Positions 55,003-64,000 of a stretch of 64,000 nt of DNA are shown piece by piece. The stretch is taken from assembly GCA_038373885.1 (NCBI GenBank), contig JAWZYV010012260.1, forward strand, positions 372,001 to 436,000, in the 5' to 3' direction. The notes below the pieces were generated by a model, which did no database searches, was not told the DNA's origin, and worked only from the letters and a program-made list of their open reading frames with translations. The first letter of the stretch is position 1; each line of letters opens with the position of its first letter. The translations under genes were made by a program, and so were the position numbers. Origin of the DNA: Cheiracanthium punctorium (taxonomy: Eukaryota; Arthropoda; Arachnida; Araneae; Cheiracanthiidae).

Positions 55003-55298
55003 CAGTATAGTCTTCCAATAATTTTTTTTGCCCTATAATGAAATGATAAATCAGAGCGCGTCTAAATCTTTAATTTTTTATTGATCTTTTTATTGATCTT
55101 AATTTTTTATTGATCAGAGAGATGTCATATTTTCTGAGGCTGAATAGTATGATCTTTGGCCTCAGAATCTATGTAATATTTACTTAAAATCATAGCATTT
55201 ACTTAAATAACTGAAAAAAAAAAGGATCTGTACAATGAAATTATCCCTATAGCGAATTTTTTAACAAGAACTAAGTGAATTTGTTGTAGAGACTACTG
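55003..55298. mobile_element. Tigger-like MITE
   Basis: The left end CAGTATAGTCTTCCA and the complement of the right end, CAGTAGTCTCTACAA, are a short imperfect inverted repeat flanked by TA on each side (55001-55002 and 55299-55300). 296 bp. The internal ATTTTTTATTGATCTT text is locally duplicated near 55070-55110. Confidence 0.6.
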
Positions 55299-55300
55299 TA

Positions 55301-58230
55301 CTTCTGAAAAAATTATTATGAAATGGATACTCTGGAAGAATACTGTGAAATTGAAGGAGTGCATTTTAATAGGAGTTGGTAAGAATAAATATTGTCAACC
55401 AGCATCCTTAAATAAATAAACCTCACAAAAAATTCATTGCCATTAACGATTAACAATATAAATGAAAATTAGATCTTGAAACTTATTATATTATTAACCA
55501 ATTGTTTTACTACTTATGAAATTCTTTATTTTCACAGTATGTGACCACCCAGGTACTTACTTGAAATTCTATATCCTTGGTACAAGTGCAATAAAGAGAT
55601 GTCACTTTTCTCTCTCTTGCATATTAATAAATTAAATACATGATCTGTTTAGTTTTTTACTTAATTACATTTTCACCCAATAATTCTCAGCATTCCTCAG
55701 ATGGTAGTAACCCTGCTGTCCTATTTAATTTGTAATTCACATAAAATTAATAGCTAAATTCACATAGAATGAAGCTTATTTGAAAGCAGTATATTAGCGA
55801 TAGCCTTTAGCATTGTTTGCCAACTTGAGGCAAAGCAATTTTTTATTTATTTATTTATTTTATTTTATTTTTTACTCCACACAGGTTTGGAAATAGTGTG
55901 CAGTAAAAAAAATCACAAACTTAATTTTATTTATTTATTTGTTCATTTTTTATAAATCTGATGGACATTCAATTGTAAGCAAATGCTTCAAACATTCTCA
56001 GTACACTGAAATGATTGTCAGAAAACACTAACCAGACATTATTAACACAATGTAACATAGATTTTAAGTATTTTTCCTGAAAACAGTAGTTGAGAAGCAT
56101 GTAATTATAAATCACACACATATATATGACAAGAACAAAGGATATGTTGATGAATTTTTACAAGCATATGAAAAACATCAAATATACAAGCAATATCTTT
56201 AGTTAGTATTTATAACTATGAAAATTAATAATACACAGAATGAAACAACCAAGAAATATAAAAACCATGCCACAGAAATACATTATTTCTCTAACTCAAT
56301 TCATCTAAGAGAAGTTTTGAAATATTGATAAAATAGATCTGTGATGTGGATTTAATAAAATTTTATACAATTAAAATTGGTGTTACAGAAGAGTAAACAA
56401 AACTAATGCTGATAAAAATAGCATTGAATGCAAAAACGAAATATGCTATTTAATATGCTTTGCATTTTTTAATTATAAATTGAAACATCTTTTGATTAGG
56501 AGCTTTCATTTTTTTAAAATGCAAAATTTTCCAGTGTCTAAAAATATTTTGAGTACTTGTGTATCAAGATATGTGCACAAATATTCATATAGAACAATAA
56601 TAGATTGTAATGTTATGCTTAGAAAAATAATTGATTTCATGTTTTTTAAAAAATATTTTATTATGTTACATTAAAAGCTGAGATATCAAATTTCAGAATG
56701 ATGAGATTCATAATTTTTTCAATTGAATACACATTTAGCTTCTTTCTAAACTTCACAATTATCTGTATTAATTCCAATAAATTAGGCAAGATTTCCCCCC
56801 CCACACCTACACAATCATGAGTATTCTCTACAAAATATTTTTGAGATGTCATATGAAATCATACATGTACGCTACTAAAACATGCCATAATTTTTTTAAA
56901 GTAAAATATTTTTTTTTATTAATGCTATTTAATTTTTATTTGGAAGAACTTTCAAATAACAAATTAGGATAAATTCTTGCACAATTCTCTCTATTTTAAA
57001 TATAGCATGATCTTTTTAAAACAGTCTTTACTAGAAGAGATTTGCTCAGAAGAAAAGTTTCTGGTTTGTCTTACTCAATCACTTAGACTCTGAATTTATT
57101 AACAAAGTAAATAAAATTTCCCATTGCTTTCACTGCTGAAGAAAGTATTTTTGGAACAAATATATATACTAGTATTTTCTGTTGACATTTATTAATAACA
57201 AAATACCCAATTTTAAAAATATATAATGAATATTTCACATATAACACACACTTCAAAAAATTGCTTCATTTTTTTCGTGTGTTACTGTTTTCAAACTCTT
57301 TGTGTGTGTGTGTGTTATACACCGAATATAATATGCATAACAAAATTTATTGACATATCCTAAATTTACTGATGTGTGTTACATGCCAGGATATACGGTT
57401 GTTCTTATAAAGGACAGAGTAGTTAGATAGCTAATGAAAATTGTATGCTAGAATAGAACCAAGGGCTAATATAATAATTATAACAAAAGCAATTGTCTAT
57501 CGTGTTTTGTGCAGGACAAATATATAAACTGCATTAAAAATGAAAGATAAGTATATAAAATATTAAAAAAGAAAATAACATTTGCACAAAACTTTCAGAA
57601 ATGCTCTATTTTTTAAACAAATTGTTTAACCTGAAGATAGAGTTGCTATTTTAAACAGATAATTTAGATTTGAACTCTAAATAACATTGCTATACATTTT
57701 CATGAATTTATAAATAAATGGCTTATTACAGAAAAATCCTAATTTTAAATTTTGTATGAACAAAATAGAAAGAGAAGAGTAAACAAAATGAAAGTAAAGT
57801 ATCACAATTTGCAATTTTTTAATTACTTTTATACTAGAGGGAAATGTCAAAAGAGCTTTCTATCAATATTTATAATCGTTAAAAAAAAACTAATGAAACA
57901 GTGAATTTTTTCAGCTTAAGATACTCTCAAATGTAGCTTTGCGATATACATTTATGGTTCATTAATAGAGGTTGCCCTCACATAAATGCTCATCATTTAG
58001 CACACACATTTTTTATAAATCAAACTGAATAGCTGCAAAACCATATACATCTCCCTTATTGTATAATTTTCAAAATGTTTTGCAAATTTTGACTTTTACT
58101 AGCTGTCTAGGAGTTCCACTTAATTTTCTACTCACACAGCCAAACACTTTAAATATTAGAAATATTACTTAATTTATTATCCCCCCCCTCACTTCCGAAT
58201 TAAAAAAATTGACAGCTTTTATTTTATGCT
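55301..58230. other. AT-rich DNA, no gene
   Basis: Nearly 3 kb of A/T-biased sequence with TTTA/TTAT runs near 55840-55872 and (TG)n near 57302-57314. No frame or repeat family supported. Confidence 0.5.
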
Positions 58231-58640
58231 ATGCTAGGGTTGTACAGAAATGACTGACACACTGGCTCTCATAAGAAGAATATACATGATGGGATCAGAA
58301 AACCAATAGAAACAAAGAGGAATGAGCTAAGCAGAATGCATAGATGACAATTCCTTTTGCCGATTTCATCGAGAGCATGGACACCAATGATGGAAGGTGA
58401 CTATAATGGTCAACATTAAACAGAGTGGTTCCTATGGAAGAAAGGGATACAGAATAGTGAGGTCCATATGCAAAGAACTTTTTTGTCAATATAAAGAATA
58501 CAGTCAAGGGACCAACACATTCAATCTCCTGTGGAGTTGCATGCAACTGTCTATAGGTGGTGCAAAAACAACCCACATAGAATGGTTCACCAAAATCCTC
58601 TAGTTTCTGTCAGCCATATAGCAGAAGTACACTGACTTCA
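58231..58640. other. Slightly GC-richer island with overlapping short frames, unassigned
   Basis: A 93-codon minus-strand frame (58295-58576) and a 68-codon plus-strand frame (58397-58603) overlap. On the minus strand an acceptor-like CCCTTTCTTCCATAG ends just before GAACCACTC (about 58422-58436), so a small exon is conceivable, but no domain is recognisable. It could equally be a decayed repeat. Not called as a gene. Confidence 0.3.
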
Positions 58641-61600
58641 CCTGGGATAACATCTAACTGATCTACTATCCATTTTTTTTTAAATATTATTATTAACAAA
58701 AGTATATTCTATTCTGTCCTATGACAGCAGTTGTACCATTCATTTCTGTATGACAGTATGATAAAGAAGTTGTTTTTTGTAATTTAACAAAATTTAATCA
58801 TATCCACACCAAAGGCTGAAACATGTTTTGAAAAATATATTCTTTTAAGCTATTTTTAAACCTGATGAGTAATCTGAAAAAAAAAAATAATAATAATAAT
58901 TTCAGCTTTTGGCCACACGTTTTCTTTAATTTTTACAAGCATGTGAATTTTAAAGTCGGGACAATGGTCCTAGTGAAATGCATTAAATGACTAATTTTAA
59001 AACCAAACCAAAAAGAAAAGAAAGCAGGTTTTAAAACTTTAGAAAAATGACACATGGGGAGGAGAAACTTAAAAATTATATAAAATTAGATAATTATATC
59101 TACTAAGAGAAATATACAGATTTTCTTTTTACTTATTTCATTGACATAAAATAAGTATATGAAAAAGAAATTAAAAAAAAAAAAGCATTATTTAGTAGCT
59201 TTTCATCTGAATCTTTTTACTTTCCATAATTGCTGTATAAACAATGAGTTTTCAACAAAGAACAGCTGTGGATAAATGCATTATATTAAAGCATTTTAAA
59301 TGGTACTCTCAGTATTTTGTGATTGGTTAGAAGAACTTTACTGGGGTGATGTACCAAGCCAAAGGCAAATCCTGGATACATCAAAACAAAGGTCATTAAA
59401 CAAATACTGAATCATATCAAATTTTTTCTAAAAATTATTAAACTTTCATGAGAAACATTCACTCATATTTTAATATTAAACTCTGATATTGAGATAATAA
59501 ACCTATCTCTTATGTGTCAATGGCTGCTTTTATAAAAATCATTTTGATTCTTCATATTCAAATTGTGATACAATAAATAACAGGGGTTTTTTTTTTTTTT
59601 GTATTGCATGAGATTTTTTAACAGATCTTAGATACTTTTGCATCCTTGATTTTAAATCTGCAATCAGTTTTTTCTCCACAAGCTACAGTTTTTATAGTAA
59701 TTTAACAGTGTATTTCAAAAAAATAATGTGATTTTGGAACTCGATACAAAAAGACCAATTATATCGAGCACTTCAAAACTTTTAGAATTTCTTGTTACAA
59801 GCTGTACTATACACCGTAATAAATAATAAACCTTTATCAGTAACAAAACTTTAAAAATCGAAAATTTGGCAAGCTGTGTAACTCTTCAAAAATTTTTGCT
59901 CTGCAGTTCCATGTTGAAGGATTTTTTTCAGAATAATTCATAAAAGGCACCGATTTTTAATTTATTCCAGTATGTAGCGCAGCTTATGAGAAATCATCCT
60001 GAATTTTTTCAAGTTTAAAGCTTCATTTCCTGTTTAGTCACCTCGACTAATTTTCCGATAATCTGGGAGATGTAAGTGATGAACAGGGAGAGCACTTTCA
60101 TCATATCAAAATGATGTAAGAGCACTGGGACAAACATATGATGGCAGACTACTGCTAAAGTATCAGAAGAGATGCCTTTGTGAAGTGCACAAATGCAAAA
60201 GTTACAAGTACAAATTCTTGACCAATGACTCAAGTCATTGTGAATTTTTGCTTATTTTGTGATTATATTCTATTTGTAATATTGACTTATGCACTTATAC
60301 AGTGATTCTTGGTCTATGACACATCTGTCTACATTATTTTTTATATATAAATATAAACCTATATGTTCTTTATAACATTATATATTCATGCAAAAATAGA
60401 CTAAACTAAATTAAACTAAAAATGCAATTTTGAAAAAAATCAATAGCTTTCGGAGCAAAACTAATTTCAGATTTGTAATCAGCACACCCAAATTAAGCAA
60501 AATCAATAACTTGTATAAATGCAACCAAAATTTTGTTCCCCAGTGTAACTTACATTGATCAACAGAAAGGAGGAGGGACTCTTATTTTTAAATACCAGTT
60601 GAATTTAGTTAAATAGGAAAAATTACTGTTTATAATACAAGTTTAAGCCACTAAGTTTAAGGATCCATGCTCAGTAGTAAATCTGGGACAAGATAGGAAG
60701 TTTATTTACAGCTCATTTTCTTTCTTTCTTTTTCTTTTATTTATTTTGGAAGACAATATCTATTATCATGTAAACCAAGAAAAACAAAAAGTGCAGTTAA
60801 AAGAAAGGGATACATAGAAATTTCAAATATACAGAAACATTACATTATGCTCAATCAAGCATCGATAAAAATTTGTTCCACATTTGATTCACATTTGTTC
60901 CACATCTGAATTGATTACAAATCTGAAACTGTTACTGACATACTACTAAGCTCAAAAAAAGTAAGTAATCAGCTTTCACAAGAAGAGAAGATTGTATTAC
61001 AGCATGACATGGAGGGAATGCATTTTAGTAGGTCAGTTTTATCAGACCCACAACTAAATAATTAAGTAACCATAAAATACTTTGCATATAAATAGTTACT
61101 GCCATTTTTCAAACTCTTTGTGTCATTTTCAAGTACTACTATTTACTTTTTGCTGTTGATTATCAGCATGCATTTTTAATTAAATTTGACAACTGAAAAT
61201 ATGTGTTAAGGATAGAGTGCAGCTGTTTCTTTACTTTTGAGAAATTGCACTGTAAAATAATGATAATAGTGACAAAGTTTGAAGCACATTGTGTTTATTC
61301 TTTTAAGTTGTTAATAAGATTTCATGCATTGTAATACTAAATTATACACAGGATGTCCCAATATATATAGATATCTATATAAATGCTAAACAAATAATAA
61401 TGAATGTCTTCTTCACCAAGAAAGAACTTGGCAAAAGAGCATTCTGAAATTAGAGTTGAGTATAAACAAAATTTCTGCAAGATATAAAAATATGAAAGCT
61501 TATGCTAACTAATTGAGAAATTTTGGGTTAAAGGGGATATATATAGATTTCATCTTCCATAAAACTTTTTTTCCTCCTCCCAAAAGACCACACACCTTCT

Positions 61601-62843
61601 AACATTTTTATTTAAAAAATAAACAGAGAAAGATTTATTTTCTACCCTCAATAGACCTTTAGAATAGTATAGAGCTATAGACCCTCTTAAAACTTTCATT
61701 TTAAATGTTGGGAATTTCTTCTGTAGATCTTCAAATAATTTATTTCGCACAACAGCTAATGAAAAATGCTTTTTCTTTGGTATCCACACAACCCTTTTCA
61801 TCTGACTGGCAACTCTGGGACCAGCCCTGCATATGTCTTATGCTGTACACGTAGATCACAAGCCTGGACAACTCCCATTACAATGTTTTTACTTATCTAT
61901 CTTTCATACTTCTAGGCTTCAAGTTTCCGGGACTGTCAGAATTAAAAGTAATAGATGGTCTTTTCATAGGAATTTGTTTAGAAACTTTATGACGATAAAA
62001 TACGAGAAAGTAATGCAGAAATGAATCAAAAAGACAGAGAAGTCATAAAAATATTCCTCAGGAGCTTTAAGAAACCCATCTTCAATGAAGTTCAGTCTTA
62101 ACTTGTTCAAAGAATTTGAAATTTCATTACTTAAACTACTTTCCTGGAAATATTGGTACTGTTGGTAAACAGCAAGAAAAATTTTATTAAGGTATCAAAA
62201 ATGTAGTTTAGATACTGGAACATTAATATGATGGTGGATTACTGATGGATGCTTCACAGAGTATACCTGCATATGTTTCCTTCAAGATGCAAAGTAAAAG
62301 CAGCTTTCAGAAGTAAAGGTAAGGACCTATGAATGTCAGTATACCTTAACACTGGTAACTGTTGTTATTACTATAGTTTAGAAGATCATTCCTAATAGCT
62401 AATAAATGATAAATTTTTAAATAAAATATTTTAAAAATATTTATTTTTCAGCAGAATTTGGGGGGGGGGGGAAGCCTTTTTCCTGATACATTGAAGCCAA
62501 CTTTGCAGGAAAATTTTTCTATGACTATCAATATAGATGTCTTTTTGAAATCTGAATCCCCCCCGCTAAAAAAAACAATCATTATATTAAGTGAACACTT
62601 TTTCATAACTCACTCTTTCATAACCACATAATTATTCCCCATTACTGTGCATATAACTGAACACTATCAGACTTGATTTTGGACCTTAATGTTATAGAAT
62701 ACTATATCATTTTTGACTCATGAATAACAGCCAGTATGTCAGTTAATAGTATTGAAAATGTTTGATAATTATATATACATTGTACATCGATATTGCACAT
62801 TTTATATCAAAACACTAAAGGAAGTAATGTTTTTGAAAATTAA
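58641..62843. other. AT-rich DNA, no supported gene
   Basis: Short minus-strand frames at 60015-60233 (72 codons, hydrophobic) and 61550-61801 (83 codons, basic) have no recognisable motif and no convincing splice partners. Simple repeats: T-run near 59586-59600, G-run near 62461-62471. Confidence 0.45.
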
Positions 62844-62845
62844 TA

Positions 62846-62979
62846 CAGTCAACACTTGCTTTTACGAACACTTACAACTTTATAAACTAGCAAGTGGTCC
62901 AAATACACTCCCACAGATGAATGATTTTATGAATTATTTGAATGACCTCAATAGGGTTTTTAAAAGTGAGCATGGACTG
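62846..62979. mobile_element. 134-bp Tigger-like MITE
   Basis: The left CAGTCAACACTTGCTTTTAC and the complement of the right end, CAGTCCATGCTCACTTTTA, form an imperfect inverted repeat. TA lies on both sides (62844-62845 and 62980-62981). Confidence 0.65.
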
Positions 62980-62981
62980 TA

Positions 62982-64000
62982 CTATAATTTTATGAAAACA
63001 CAACCTTTTTTTTTTTTTTTTCATCATTACTCTTGAACACAAATACACTTTTAAATTTAAATACAAACTAGTGAACTAAACTTTGTATTTAAAGTTTTTA
63101 TTCATCAATTTAGGAGACACAGAAAAAAAATTATTCATAAAAGTAACTTAAATTACATAATAATTCGATTAAACACAATCATTAAGGGTTGACAGCAATG
63201 CCATGAGTAGGGAGAAAATGCATTGGCTTACTGGGTTACTAGATCGGACCTTTCTAGAGAGAAAACTGAACTAAGCCCAATCGAAATAGCTTTTCAATGT
63301 TCAATATGGGGATTTAAATATTAGATTAAATTTTATGCATTTTTATTGAAAAATTTTGTGAGTTTCGATACACAAGTAATTTTTACCTAAACATGTGCTT
63401 TGTAAACTATGGAAATGACGAACGCATTCCTAGTTAAAAAAAAAAAAATAGTGCAAAGAACAATATAATGCAGAATATCAAATGAAGCATACTACATTTA
63501 TTAAACATTAAAAACATGTTTTCAGAAAAAGGATGTGCTTTTGTATGAAACCAGATTATGCTCAAACAGAATAACAATTGATATGCCATTTAAAAATATA
63601 CATATTTAAATTATGGAAGTCTCAAAAAGCATAGAATAACGTCTTTACTACTAGAACACAATTCAGGAACAAAACACAAAATTTCTCAAATCTAGTAATT
63701 GCCAACAATAATGAACGTTACACCTATTAGGAAGACAATTTTTTATCTTACATAAAAGCATGAAGGTTTATTAAATTTTTAAAAAATGCTGCATTAATAA
63801 TAAACAAAGTATGCTTACAATATAAAACTGCATTTTAAATGCTAGAGAAGGAAAAAAAAAAAAAAAAAAAAAAAGCAAACTTTGCATGTGATTTTCTTTT
63901 TTTTTTTAAAGTCTTTCACAACAATTATAAAAATTATCTTTCTATGATAGCAATAAATTCATTTTTAATATAGGATTACGTTCCTCCATAATGATATTTT
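62982..64000. other. AT-rich window end; 18-bp match to the Helitron interior
   Basis: T-run near 63007-63020 and an A-run of about 23 near 63851-63874. The last bases include GGATTACGTTCCTCCATA (63973-63990), identical to 51900-51917 inside the Helitron at the hAT MITE target site, so another copy of that repeat may begin here. Confidence 0.45.

Noticed and set aside
58295..58576. Possible membrane-protein exon on the minus strand
   Set aside because: Hydrophobic but unrecognisable; an acceptor-like site exists but no partner exons were found, so not called as a gene.
60015..60233. 72-codon minus-strand frame resembling a last exon
   Set aside because: No recognisable domain or convincing splice acceptor; AT-rich DNA yields such frames by chance.
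61550..61801. 83-codon basic minus-strand frame
   Set aside because: No family resemblance, and no supporting signals nearby.

Overview
This is an AT-rich, gene-poor, repeat-dense stretch of an animal nuclear genome, most likely from an arthropod. An arachnid is a guess, based on the long C/G homopolymer runs and the mix of hAT, Tigger/mariner and Helitron-type repeats. There is no operon structure. Splice-site-like signals are present, and most open frames are remnants of transposons or chance frames.

Only one convincing host gene is visible: a single coding exon (27512-29053, +) for a type I membrane protein. It has a signal peptide, LRRNT, about 14 leucine-rich repeats, LRRCT, one transmembrane helix and a short tail ending in a PDZ-ligand-like motif. 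It is preceded by a strong 3' splice site and a five-codon upstream ORF. An 875-bp hAT element with a perfect 8-bp target duplication sits a few bases after its stop codon.

Layout: 1-5.1 kb holds MITE copies and a frameshifted hAT-derived transposase gene (1493-3989). 5.1-12.05 kb is a nested mobile-element complex. An outer Helentron/HINE-like element is split by a mariner-like element (5402-7003) carrying a 337-bp palindrome with a tRNA-like sequence at each end, and by a 4.5-kb element with ~565-bp terminal inverted repeats (7144-11660). The latter contains a second, inverted HINE-like copy, which in turn contains two further nested insertions. Two more copies of the HINE-like family lie at 17.53-18.41 kb and 22.86-23.71 kb. 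12-27 kb is a patchwork of hAT MITEs, a recent 262-bp tandem duplication, a TA-target transposon remnant and tandem repeats.

29-45.5 kb is mostly AT-rich noncoding DNA with datable insertions: a 71-bp hAT MITE, a Charlie-like hAT with transposase remains, two Tigger-like elements, SINE-like copies and a Helitron replication-protein fragment. 45.5-50.7 kb is a probably near-complete hAT element with a transposase broken by three frameshifts. 50.9-53.55 kb is a non-autonomous Helitron containing two nested MITEs. 55.3-64 kb is almost featureless AT-rich DNA with no supported gene.

All calls rest on reading the sequence alone. Family names come from terminal sequences, target duplications and protein motifs.
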